Of a DNA stretch of 15,357 nucleotides, positions 8,531-15,357 are shown piece after piece. The stretch covers positions 1-15,357 of the forward strand of contig CAKTUC010000029.1 of NCBI GenBank assembly GCA_934617135.1, given 5' to 3'. The notes under the pieces are model-generated. The model worked only from the letters and a program-made list of their open reading frames with translations, searched no databases and had not been told where the DNA came from. The stretch comes from an uncultured Collinsella sp. GTDB taxonomy: Bacteria; Actinomycetota; Coriobacteriia; Coriobacteriales; Coriobacteriaceae. The number at the start of each line of letters is the position of its first letter. Position 1 is the first letter of the stretch. The position numbers and the translations under genes are program-made.

Positions 8531-9566
8531 TTCCGCCGACCTCGCCTCGTGCGAGCCTGCAGATATTCAGCGACGCATCCTCGAACTCATCGAGGGTGCG
8601 TCCTCCATTGCGATTTCGGGACATACGTCTCCCGATGGCGATGCCTTGGGCTCCGTGTTGGGTCTGGGCCTTTCGCTCATGAAGTTTTTCCCTAACAAGG
8701 ATATTGCGCTGCTGCTGGCAGACGATGACCCGGTTCCGCGCATCTACCGCTTTATGGAGGGCTCCGATCGCCTGGTGCCGGCATCTGCATACACCGGCAA
8801 CCCGGACCTGTTCATTTCGGTGGACGTGCCGGTTGTCGAGCGCCTGAACAACTCGGCCGACGTGCTTCGCCGCTCGTCGCATGTGGTGTGCTTCGATCAC
8901 CATCCGGCGCGCGAGGAGTTTGCCGAGCTGAGCCTGAGGTGCATCGATGCCGCGGCCTGCGCTATGATCATCGACCGCTTCTTGGACAATTGCGGTATCG
9001 TCGCGCGCGATAGCGTCGCGACCTGCCTGCTGTGCGGCCTGGTGACCGACACCGGTCGTTTTCAGTACCAGAATGCCGACGCCGCTGCGTTTCATGCCGC
9101 CTCGCGCTTGGTCGCCCACGGGGCCGATCCGGCGCGCGTTGCGCTCGAGGTCTACCAGAGCATGCGCGTGGAGTTCTTACATCTCAAGTCCATCGTTATG
9201 GGCCGCATCAAGACAGTGGCACACGGTCGCGTGGCGTATAGCTACGCGTACCAGAGCGACCTCGAGGCCTGCGGCGTCACTTCGGACGAGTGCGATGGCC
9301 TGGTCGACGTGGTTCGCTCGGTGATGGGTGTGGAGGTCTGCCTGTTCCTGAAGGGCATTGAGGGCGATACCAAGGTGCGCGGTAACCTGCGCTCCAAGGG
9401 CGACCTCAACGTGTCCGAGATCGCTGCTGCTTTTGGCGGAGGCGGACATCCCGCTGCCGCTGGTTTCTCCAACAACGGAACGATTCTCGAGACGCTCACC
9501 GTGGCACTTCCCATGCTGGCCGAGCTGGTAGGGGAGGATCCCGCTTCGGTGACCGTCGAGCTTTAA
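8523..9566 (+). CDS. nrnA: DHH/DHHA1 phosphoesterase, NrnA-type oligoribonuclease or pAp phosphatase
   Basis: Members of this family degrade 2- to 5-nucleotide RNAs and often dephosphorylate 3',5'-adenosine bisphosphate (pAp) with Mn2+. The 347-residue product shows the DHH-domain metal motifs: HTSPDGDALGS at 34-44, D101 in FISVD, the signature DHH at 125-127, and D176 in LVTDTGRF. The C-terminal DHHA1 domain ends in the substrate-binding motif GGGGHPAAAGF at 305-315. Its start codon lies within the end of rbfA (8-base overlap) and truB follows after 15 bases. A DHH gene between rbfA and truB is common in Gram-positive bacteria. Sequence alone does not tell nanoRNase from pAp phosphatase or a c-di-AMP/pApA hydrolase, but no membrane or GGDEF-like part is present, so a GdpP-type enzyme is unlikely. 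Confidence 0.9.
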   Translation: MTNSADLASCEPADIQRRILELIEGASSIAISGHTSPDGDALGSVLGLGLSLMKFFPNKDIALLLADDDPVPRIYRFMEGSDRLVPASAYTGNPDLFISVDVPVVERLNNSADVLRRSSHVVCFDHHPAREEFAELSLRCIDAAACAMIIDRFLDNCGIVARDSVATCLLCGLVTDTGRFQYQNADAAAFHAASRLVAHGADPARVALEVYQSMRVEFLHLKSIVMGRIKTVAHGRVAYSYAYQSDLEACGVTSDECDGLVDVVRSVMGVEVCLFLKGIEGDTKVRGNLRSKGDLNVSEIAAAFGGGGHPAAAGFSNNGTILETLTVALPMLAELVGEDPASVTVEL

Positions 9567-9581
9567 TTTTTTGGATGGTAC

Positions 9582-10514
9582 ATGGCTCGTCGTACGCCTT
9601 CTCAATTGAATATGCTGCTCGCCGTCGATAAGCCGGTGGGCTGCACGTCCCACGACGTGGTCTCGCAATGCCGGCGCGCCCTCCATGAGCGGCGCGTCGG
9701 CCATGCTGGCACGCTCGACCCCATGGCATCGGGTGTCATGGTGGTGGGCGTGGGCCAGGCCACTCGTCTTCTGGGCATGCTAACCCTCGATACCAAAAGC
9801 TATGTCGCCGACATCTCGTTTGGCGTCGAGACCAACACCGACGACGCGGAGGGCGAGGCCATTCGCACGGTGTCTGTTACCCCTGAGCTGCGCGATCCGG
9901 CCTATGCCCGTGAGCGCTTGGCTGCCATGCTGGGCCCGCAGATGCAGGTGCCGCCGGCGTTTTCGGCCATCTCGGTTAACGGCGTCCGCGCCTACAAGTC
10001 TGCGCGCGAGGGCAATGCGGTTGACCTGCCTCCGCGCCCCGTCGAGGTCTATGCCGCCGACCTGATCGCCGTGAGCGGCGAGGACGACATGTGCGTGTGG
10101 ACCGTGGCGTTTTCGGTAAGCAAGGGCACCTACATCCGCGCGCTCGCTCGCGACCTGGGTCGTGCCTGCGATAGCGCCGCGCATATTTCCGCACTGCGCC
10201 GCACCGCTTCCGGTGTTGTTTCCATTGGCGCCTGCCATGCGGTCGAGGAGCTCTCTGCCGATTCCGCCGTCGGCTTCGCCCTGGATCCCATCGCAGCTTT
10301 GGGCGCCACACGTGTCGATTTGCCGGGCGACCTTGCCGATGACCTGCTGTGTGGTCGCCGTATTCCCGTTGAGCGCGCGCTCGCTGACTTCGATACGTCG
10401 AAGGCGCCGTTCGCGCTCGTGCTCGACGGGGGACTGAAGGCGCTTGCTCGCATCGAGGGCGGCCGCTTTGTGATGGAGCACGTCTTTCCGCAGGCGATCG
10501 GCGGTGTTCGATGA
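9582..10514 (+). CDS. truB: tRNA pseudouridine(55) synthase
   Basis: TruB converts U55 of the T-loop to pseudouridine in elongator tRNAs. The 310-residue product begins with LLAVDKPVGCTSHDVV and carries the catalytic loop GHAGTLDPMASGV, with the nucleophile Asp46. KSYVADISFGVETNTDDAEG (residues about 67-86) matches the next family block, and VSKGTYIRALARDLG (about 174-188) is the conserved RNA-binding core. A PUA-like C-terminal domain follows (about 230-310). The ATG at 9582 has GGATGG upstream, while the internal ATG at 9612 has no site. The stop codon overlaps the ribF start (ATGA), so the two are probably translationally coupled. Confidence 0.95.
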   Translation: MARRTPSQLNMLLAVDKPVGCTSHDVVSQCRRALHERRVGHAGTLDPMASGVMVVGVGQATRLLGMLTLDTKSYVADISFGVETNTDDAEGEAIRTVSVTPELRDPAYARERLAAMLGPQMQVPPAFSAISVNGVRAYKSAREGNAVDLPPRPVEVYAADLIAVSGEDDMCVWTVAFSVSKGTYIRALARDLGRACDSAAHISALRRTASGVVSIGACHAVEELSADSAVGFALDPIAALGATRVDLPGDLADDLLCGRRIPVERALADFDTSKAPFALVLDGGLKALARIEGGRFVMEHVFPQAIGGVR

Positions 10515-11518
10515 TGCTGGCGCCCCACGAGCTCGCGCGTATCTTTTTCGCGAGTGAGTCGGATGAAGCCCGTATCGTTTCTGCCGATGCATTTGATGGG
10601 TGCGCAAGTCTGGGCGCGGCGTCGATCGCTATCGGTGTGTTCGATGGCGTGCACCGGGGGCATCGCGAGCTTATTGACGCAGTCGTTCGCGACGCGCGTG
10701 CTCACGGTTGCCGCGCAGTCGTGGTCACGTTCGATCCCGATCCGGACGTCGTGGTAAGTCCTGCGCCCGCTAAAAAATTGATGACGACGGCCGACCGTCT
10801 GCATGCCCTGGCTCAAACCGGGGTCGATGCGGTGGTGGCCGTTCCCTTTACGCTCGCGGTGGCGGCGCTCGACCATGTCGGGTTCCTGGCGTTGTTGTCG
10901 CGCGTTGTCGACATTCGCTCCATTCGTGTCGGTAGCGATTTTAGGCTCGGCCGCGGCGGCGCCTCGGGCGTTGCCGAGATGCGCGCTTGGGGTGCCGAGC
11001 GTGGCGTTGACGTATACGGGCACGAGCTGCTGTGCGTCGACGGGCAGACCGTCTGCGCTACCCGCATCCGTCATGAGCTGGGACAGGGCCATGTGGAGCT
11101 TGCTGCCGAGCTGCTCGGCCGTCCCTATATGCTGCGCGGTGTTGTGGCGACTGGGCGTCACGAGGGTTCTGACATGGGCTTTCCTACGGCAAACATCCAG
11201 GTGCCCGACGGTATCCAAGTGCCTGTCGATGGCGTCTACGAGGGCTTGGTCCTCGTCGACGATACCGTATGGCCTGCTGCCGTTAACGTGGGCCTGCCGC
11301 CGACGTATGCCGACGATGCCGCATCGGCGCATCTGGAAGCGAACTTACTTGGCTATACGGGCGACCTTTACGGCGCTTCCGTGTCGCTGGCGTTTACGCG
11401 CTGGCTGCGCCCGTCGCGCGTGTTCGATTCCCTCGACGAGTTGATTGCGACCGTTGAGGGTAACATTGACGATATCCGTCATAACTTGGGTGAGCAGGGG
11501 GTGAGCATCCGTGATTAG
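10511..11518 (+). CDS. ribF: Bifunctional riboflavin kinase/FMN adenylyltransferase
   Basis: RibF phosphorylates riboflavin to FMN and adenylates FMN to FAD. The 335-residue product has the N-terminal nucleotidyltransferase domain with GVFDGVHRGH at 42-51, the TFDPDPD segment at 73-79, VGSDFRLGRGG at 140-150 and the ATRIR motif at 183-187. The C-terminal kinase domain has GFPTAN at 223-228, DGVYEG at 240-245, NVGLPPTY at 259-266 and LEANLLGYTGDLYG at 275-288, where Glu276 is the expected catalytic base. The kinase motif reads EGSDMGFPTAN rather than the common GR-x-LGFPTAN. The gene overlaps truB by 4 bases and dnaG by 8. In many bacteria ribF is followed by rpsO and pnp; here it leads directly into dnaG. 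A second ATG at 10514 is an equally possible start. Confidence 0.95.
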   Translation: MMLAPHELARIFFASESDEARIVSADAFDGCASLGAASIAIGVFDGVHRGHRELIDAVVRDARAHGCRAVVVTFDPDPDVVVSPAPAKKLMTTADRLHALAQTGVDAVVAVPFTLAVAALDHVGFLALLSRVVDIRSIRVGSDFRLGRGGASGVAEMRAWGAERGVDVYGHELLCVDGQTVCATRIRHELGQGHVELAAELLGRPYMLRGVVATGRHEGSDMGFPTANIQVPDGIQVPVDGVYEGLVLVDDTVWPAAVNVGLPPTYADDAASAHLEANLLGYTGDLYGASVSLAFTRWLRPSRVFDSLDELIATVEGNIDDIRHNLGEQGVSIRD

Positions 11519-13640
11519 CGATGAGGAAAAAGATCAGGTGCGCGCTGCTTCGGACCTTGTTGCCATCGTGCAGGAAACGGTTGAGCTCAAGCCCCGTGGC
11601 CACGAGTTTTGGGGCTGCTGCCCGTTCCATGGCGAAAAGACCCCGTCGTTTCACATTATCCCTGCTACACAGGTGTGGCACTGCTTTGGCTGCGGTGAGG
11701 GCGGCGACGTCTTCACCTATATTATGAAGCGCGAAAACCTGAGTTTTCCCGAGTCGATCCGGTACTTGGCGGATCGTGCCGGCATTGAGCTGCACGATAC
11801 CGGTGCTCAGCGTGAGCGTGGCACCAAGCGTGCCCGCATCTACGACCTGTGCGCCGAGACCGCCCAGTTCTACCACACCATGCTCATGCGCGGCAAAGAT
11901 AGCCGTCCGCGTGAGTACTTTGCCAGCCGCGGTATGGGCGGTGACGTTTGTCGCCGTTACTGCCTGGGCTTTGCACCGGGCCGCAACATGCTGGTGTCCC
12001 ATCTATCGCAGGCGGGCTTTACCCCGCAGGAGATGATTGACGCCAACGTGGCCGTCAGCCGCGGGCGCGGACAGCTCGCTGATCGTTTTTACGACCGTGT
12101 GATGTTTCCCATCTTTGATGAACAGGGTCACAACATCGCCTTTGGCGGGCGCATCATGGGCGATGGCCAGCCCAAGTACCTCAACACCGCCGAGACGAGC
12201 GTGTTCCATAAAAAGCGAAATCTCTACGGCTTTAACTGGGCCAAGGAGTTTATCGTCGCGCAGGATACCGCCATCGTGGTGGAGGGCTATACCGACTGCA
12301 TCGCCTGCTGGGCGGCAGGGATCAAAAACGTCGTCGCCACGCTGGGCACAGCACTCACAGAACATCACGTTAAGACACTCATCCGTTTTGCCAAGCGCAT
12401 TGTATATATGTTCGATGGCGACGCCGCCGGTCAAAAGGCCGCGCGCCGCGCGATTCAGTTTATCGAGCAGGATTCGATGGACCTGCGCTGCGTGGTGCTG
12501 CCCGACGGCAACGATCCCATGGAGTTCATCACGGCGCATGGTGGCGAGGCGCTGCAGGCGCGCATTGACGCGGCCGAGCCCCTCATGGACTTTGTCTACC
12601 GTTCGCTGCAGGAGTCGAGCGACATTACCACACCGGGCGGTCGTGCCAAGGCGCTCGAGGATGCGCTGACACTCATCTATCCTCTGCGCGACAGCTATAT
12701 GATCGACACGTACTTTATCCAGATTGCCGATCTGCTTGGCTTGGACTTGGAGACCGTGCGCGCGAGTTCGGGCCGTGTGTTTCGCGATGTCGCCAAGCGC
12801 GAGGATGCCGAGCGCCGGCGTGAGCAGAGCTATGAGCGTCAACGCGCGCAAGCTGAGCGCGCGGGCGGTTCGCAGGGACGAAGCTCGGGCGGCGGTGCGG
12901 CTGGTGCGCGCAGTGCCGGTCGCGGTGCCTGGGCCGCGGGTGCGACGCCGCCGGTGTCCGCACCGGTCGAGGAGGACCCGTACGACTACGTTCCGCTTGA
13001 TGCCTATGGGGCCGCGCCGGCGGAGGTCGACGAGGACCTGCCGCCAATTGATGTGCCAGCGGGGATGGAAAGCGCTGCGACCGTTGCCGATGGTTCAAGC
13101 GCGGCGGCAGCTCCGTCGATGCCGATTGTTTTGACCGATCTGGAGCGGAAATCCCTGGCGGGGGAGCGCGAGCTGCTGACGATGCTCACGAGTTACCCCG
13201 ATCTGTTCCGCACGTATGCCGATCGCATCTGTTCTATCGAGTGGGTCGACCCGCGTCACGAGTCTATTGCGTGGGCCGTACTTGCGACGCCCCCGGGCAC
13301 CGATCCTGCGGCCTGCATGGATGCGGCACGCGCGGTGTGTCCCGAGGCGGCGTCGCTTGTCAGCGCCGGGCGCATCTCGGCAACGAGTAAGCACCCGACC
13401 GAGACGAACATCGTCTTTATGCTCGATACGCTCGAGCTCTACACCATCAAACGTCGCATGCGAGCCGCGCAGGCCAAGTTGCGTCAGGACCGTTCACTCG
13501 ACGATGAGGCCCGTCGCGTGCTGACGATGCAGGCGGTGCAAGATTCACAGCGCCAGCGCGAGCTCCAAAAGTCGATCGGTGGTGTGGCCGACCCGTTCCG
13601 TTTAATCGGTTTGGAGACTGCGGGCGCCGACCAGGCCTAG
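11511..13640 (+). CDS. dnaG: DNA primase
   Basis: DnaG makes the RNA primers for replication together with the replicative helicase. The 709-residue product starts at a GTG inside the end of ribF, with AGGGGG nine bases upstream. The CHC2 zinc-binding domain has ligands C37, H40, C58 and C61 (CPFH and CFGC). The RNA-polymerase core follows, with the Toprim motifs EGYTD (Glu258) and DGD (Asp302 and Asp304) and LGTALT between them. Residues about 436-538 form a low-complexity linker rich in Gly, Ala, Pro and acidic residues. The C-terminal part (about 540-709) is helical and should bind the helicase. The family is usually about 600 residues; the linker accounts for most of the extra length. The Toprim motif has Thr where EGYMD is common. 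Pairing with rpoD is the classical macromolecular synthesis arrangement. Confidence 0.96.
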   Translation: MISDEEKDQVRAASDLVAIVQETVELKPRGHEFWGCCPFHGEKTPSFHIIPATQVWHCFGCGEGGDVFTYIMKRENLSFPESIRYLADRAGIELHDTGAQRERGTKRARIYDLCAETAQFYHTMLMRGKDSRPREYFASRGMGGDVCRRYCLGFAPGRNMLVSHLSQAGFTPQEMIDANVAVSRGRGQLADRFYDRVMFPIFDEQGHNIAFGGRIMGDGQPKYLNTAETSVFHKKRNLYGFNWAKEFIVAQDTAIVVEGYTDCIACWAAGIKNVVATLGTALTEHHVKTLIRFAKRIVYMFDGDAAGQKAARRAIQFIEQDSMDLRCVVLPDGNDPMEFITAHGGEALQARIDAAEPLMDFVYRSLQESSDITTPGGRAKALEDALTLIYPLRDSYMIDTYFIQIADLLGLDLETVRASSGRVFRDVAKREDAERRREQSYERQRAQAERAGGSQGRSSGGGAAGARSAGRGAWAAGATPPVSAPVEEDPYDYVPLDAYGAAPAEVDEDLPPIDVPAGMESAATVADGSSAAAAPSMPIVLTDLERKSLAGERELLTMLTSYPDLFRTYADRICSIEWVDPRHESIAWAVLATPPGTDPAACMDAARAVCPEAASLVSAGRISATSKHPTETNIVFMLDTLELYTIKRRMRAAQAKLRQDRSLDDEARRVLTMQAVQDSQRQRELQKSIGGVADPFRLIGLETAGADQA

Positions 13641-13686
13641 ATGTTGTGGTCAACCAGCGTATTCGCGCCTATATCCAGTCTGAATT

Positions 13687-13718
13687 TTGGGTATAGACGT
13701 CTACGTGTGTGCTAAAGT
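13687..13718 (+). promoter_or_regulatory. Possible rpoD promoter with a palindrome in its spacer
   Basis: TGC-TAAAGT (hexamer at 13713-13718) forms an extended -10 element about 30 bases before the GTG start. A poor -35, TTGGGT, lies at 13687-13692 with a 20-base spacer, which is long. The perfect palindrome TAGACGTCTA at 13694-13703 lies between them and could be an operator. No terminator is seen after dnaG, so readthrough from the operon may also supply rpoD. Confidence 0.4.
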
Positions 13719-13738
13719 AATGAGTCCTGTGGACTATG

Positions 13739-13745
13739 AAGGGAG
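13739..13745 (+). promoter_or_regulatory. Ribosome binding site that sets the rpoD start at a GTG
   Basis: AAGGGAG lies five bases before the GTG at 13751. The in-frame ATG at 13736 is upstream of and overlapped by this site, so it has no site of its own. The GTG is therefore preferred and shortens the protein by five residues. Confidence 0.8.
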
Positions 13746-13750
13746 AATCT

Positions 13751-15094
13751 GTGCCAAAAAAGAGTGAGAGCACGGGTACTGGGCTGGAATCCTACGTTGC
13801 AAAGCTCATGGGCAACGGCTCAAACAGGACTTCGGTAACCGAGGACGAGATTCAGGTCGCCCTGAAGGATATCGATGTCTCTGATGAGCAGCTCAACGCG
13901 GTGTATTCCGCGCTGCGTAACAGCGGCATCCAGATTATCTCCGCGAGCGGAAACGACGACGCCCCGATGGGCGTCGACGATGACGATAACGATACCGACG
14001 ATTTCGATGACGACGACGAGCACGATTCCGGCTCGCTCGACGATCACGAGCTTAAGATGGCCCGTCAGGCCGATGCCGAGATGGGCTCTTCCAAGAGCAA
14101 GAAGAAGCGCACCGTGCGCACGTCCCGTTCGCGTTCGCGCGTGCGCGGCATCGATGCCTCCACGGTGATGCTGACCGGCGACCCGGTTCGCATGTATCTC
14201 AAGGAGATCGGTAAGGTCGACCTGCTGACCGCATCTGAAGAGGTCGATCTGGCCATGAAGATCGAGGCCGGTCTCGAGGCTACCGAGAAGCTTGAGGCTG
14301 CCGAGGCAGGCGAGATCGAGCTCACCCGCGCCGAGATGCGTCGTCTTACGCGTATCGAGAACGTTGGTCTTGAGGCCAAGCAGGCGCTCATCAGCGCAAA
14401 CCTGCGTCTGGTCGTCTCCATCGCCAAGCGCTATGTCGGCCGTGGCATGCTGTTCCTGGATCTGATCCAGGAGGGCAACCTCGGTCTGATCCGCGCCGTC
14501 GAGAAGTTCGACTACCAGAAGGGCTTCAAGTTCTCCACGTACGCCACGTGGTGGATCCGTCAGGCCATTACGCGCGCTATTGCCGACCAGGCCCGTACCA
14601 TCCGTATCCCCGTGCACATGGTCGAGACCATCAACAAGCTCGTCCGCGTGCAGCGCCAGCTCCTCCAGGACCTGGGTCGCGACCCGACCCCCGAGGAGAT
14701 CGGTGCCGAGATGGACATGAGCGCCGATCGCGTCCGTGAGATCCAGAAGATCTCGCAGGAGCCCGTGTCGCTCGAGACCCCGATCGGCGAGGAAGAGGAT
14801 TCCCAGCTGGGCGACTTCATCGAGGACTCCCAGGCGATCGTTCCGCCCGATGCCGCCAGCTTCTCCATGCTGCAGGAGCAGCTCACCCAGGTGCTCGATT
14901 CGCTTGCCGATCGCGAGCGCAAGGTTATCGAGCTGCGCTTTGGTCTCGTTGACGGACATCCCCGCACGCTCGAAGAAGTCGGTCGCGAGTTTGGCGTCAC
15001 GCGCGAGCGTATCCGCCAGATCGAGTCCAAGACCCTGGCCAAGCTCCGCCACCCGAGTCGCAGCAGCAAGCTCAAAGACTATATCGAAAGCTAG
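13751..15094 (+). CDS. rpoD: RNA polymerase primary sigma factor (sigma-70/SigA)
   Basis: This is the housekeeping sigma factor that directs RNA polymerase to most promoters. From the GTG start it has 447 residues. Region 1.1 occupies about 13-65. An Asp-rich acidic tract (about 75-100) and a Lys/Arg/Ser-rich basic tract (about 114-132) follow. Region 1.2 has [11 protein letters not shown] at 144-154. Region 2 (about 213-290) includes [35 protein letters not shown] and the -10-reading [17 protein letters not shown]. Region 3 has [11 protein letters not shown]. Region 4 has the helix-turn-helix [19 protein letters not shown] that reads the -35 element. All core regions look intact. The gene follows dnaG after 110 bases and ends at a hairpin terminator. 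Confidence 0.97.
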   Translation: MPKKSESTGTGLESYVAKLMGNGSNRTSVTEDEIQVALKDIDVSDEQLNAVYSALRNSGIQIISASGNDDAPMGVDDDDNDTDDFDDDDEHDSGSLDDHELKMARQADAEMGSSKSKKKRTVRTSRSRSRVRGIDASTVMLTGDPVRMYLKEIGKVDLLTASEEVDLAMKIEAGLEATEKLEAAEAGEIELTRAEMRRLTRIENVGLEAKQALISANLRLVVSIAKRYVGRGMLFLDLIQEGNLGLIRAVEKFDYQKGFKFSTYATWWIRQAITRAIADQARTIRIPVHMVETINKLVRVQRQLLQDLGRDPTPEEIGAEMDMSADRVREIQKISQEPVSLETPIGEEEDSQLGDFIEDSQAIVPPDAASFSMLQEQLTQVLDSLADRERKVIELRFGLVDGHPRTLEEVGREFGVTRERIRQIESKTLAKLRHPSRSSKLKDYIES

Positions 15095-15103
15095 TCAAGC
15101 AAG

Positions 15104-15138
15104 AAGCGCCCTCAAGTACATCCGCTTGAGGGCGCTTT
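15104..15138 (+). terminator. Terminator hairpin after rpoD
   Basis: A perfect 13-bp GC-rich stem (15104-15116 with 15126-15138, centred on an 8-base loop at 15117-15124) lies ten bases after the stop codon. The T-run that follows is short (TTTC), so termination may be less efficient than at leuS. It probably ends the long rimP-to-rpoD run. Confidence 0.75.
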
Positions 15139-15142
15139 CATG

Positions 15143-15198
15143 TAGTCATTGGGGACGTTCTTGAATGACTAGTCGTTTAAGAACGTCCCCAATGACTA
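15143..15198. repeat. 56-base composite palindrome, REP/REPIN-like
   Basis: The outer arms, 15143-15162 and 15179-15198, are perfect 20-base inverted repeats. The 16 bases between them are also self-complementary except for two G-T positions, so the whole element is nearly one palindrome centred at 15170/15171 (GACTAGTC). Each half is also a small hairpin unit: TAGTCATT (15143-15150) pairs with AATGACTA (15164-15171) around a 13-base GGGGAC-starting loop, and TAGTCGTT (15170-15177) pairs with AATGACTA (15191-15198) with one G-T. Two short hairpins in opposite orientation is the architecture of REPINs moved by RAYT (Y1-type) transposases. No transposase is in the window. Confidence 0.75.
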
Positions 15199-15224
15199 GG
15201 CCGGAAAATTTCTTAAAAAAGTTC

Positions 15225-15252
15225 TTGCCCTATGCTGATTCGTCCGTATAAT
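15225..15252 (+). promoter_or_regulatory. Promoter of the tRNA-Asn gene
   Basis: A perfect -10, TATAAT, lies at 15247-15252 with -35 TTGCCC at 15225-15230 and a 16-base spacer. The A/T-rich stretch at 15205-15222 just upstream could act as an UP element, as is common for stable RNA genes. The tRNA 5' end lies 30 bases downstream of the -10. Confidence 0.75.
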
Positions 15253-15282
15253 AAACTTCGTTGCTTGAGAGCACGCACCTAT

Positions 15283-15357
15283 TCCTCGGTAGCTCAATGG
15301 TAGAGCACGCGGCTGTTAACCGCGCTGTTGTAGGTTCGAGTCCTACCCGGGGAGCCA
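15283..15357 (+). tRNA. tRNA-Asn (anticodon GUU)
   Basis: The sequence folds as a complete cloverleaf. The acceptor stem is TCCTCGG with CCGGGGA (one G-U), the D arm is GCTC/GAGC, and the anticodon stem CGCGG/CCGCG carries the loop CTGTTAA with anticodon GTT at 15315-15317. The T arm is GTAGG/CCTAC with the loop TTCGAGT. The discriminator G and an encoded CCA end exactly at the window edge. Further tRNA genes may follow outside. Confidence 0.97.

Noticed and set aside
10130-11332. A 400-codon minus-strand frame across truB and ribF
   Set aside because: It crosses two well-supported genes and shows no domain or ribosome binding site.
13736-13750. ATG at 13736 as the rpoD start
   Set aside because: The Shine-Dalgarno-like AAGGGAG lies after this ATG and is correctly spaced for the GTG at 13751.
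13820-15052. A 410-codon minus-strand frame antisense to rpoD
   Set aside because: Shadow of rpoD by codon bias; no motif found.

Overview
The window is high-GC bacterial chromosome and looks like a member of the Actinomycetota class Coriobacteriia, most likely Collinsella or a close relative. This is inferred from the strong G/C preference at third codon positions, the gene order and the protein style (a short NusA without the extra acidic C-terminal repeats of enterobacteria, and a SigA with an acidic N-terminal tract). No database search was possible. The window is core housekeeping DNA. No phage, CRISPR, IS element or intact transposase gene was seen.

Layout: (1) 2-2512 is the 3' part of leuS, its start cut off by the window edge, followed by a strong bidirectional-looking terminator at 2541-2576. 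(2) 2617-3189 on the minus strand is a small predicted lipoprotein of unknown function. (3) 3190-3559 is a long intergenic region. It ends in an extended -10 promoter and an intrinsic-terminator hairpin that sits in the leader of rimP, a probable attenuator. (4) 3560-13640 is a tightly packed plus-strand run: rimP, nusA, infB, rbfA, a DHH/DHHA1 phosphoesterase (nrnA type), truB, ribF and dnaG. Junctions are 1 to 15 bases or overlap, apart from a 90-base gap between nusA and infB. (5) After 110 bases with a possible promoter comes rpoD (sigA), which starts at a GTG and ends at a hairpin terminator. (6) A 56-base composite palindrome at 15143-15198 and a good promoter precede a complete tRNA-Asn(GUU) that ends on the last base of the window.

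The genes serve information flow together. RimP and RbfA mature the 30S subunit, IF2 starts translation and TruB modifies tRNA. LeuRS charges tRNA-Leu, NusA paces RNA polymerase, and SigA is the primary sigma factor. DnaG primes replication, NrnA-type enzymes degrade nanoRNA, and RibF makes FMN and FAD. The arrangement joins the classic nusA-infB translation operon to the dnaG-rpoD 'macromolecular synthesis' pair through ribF, which overlaps dnaG by 8 bases.

The points most worth a second look are a C-x9-C-x10-C-x2-H zinc-knuckle-like tail on NusA, the terminator hairpin placed between the rimP promoter and its ribosome binding site, and the composite REP/REPIN-like palindrome after rpoD. No clearly new multi-gene system is present.
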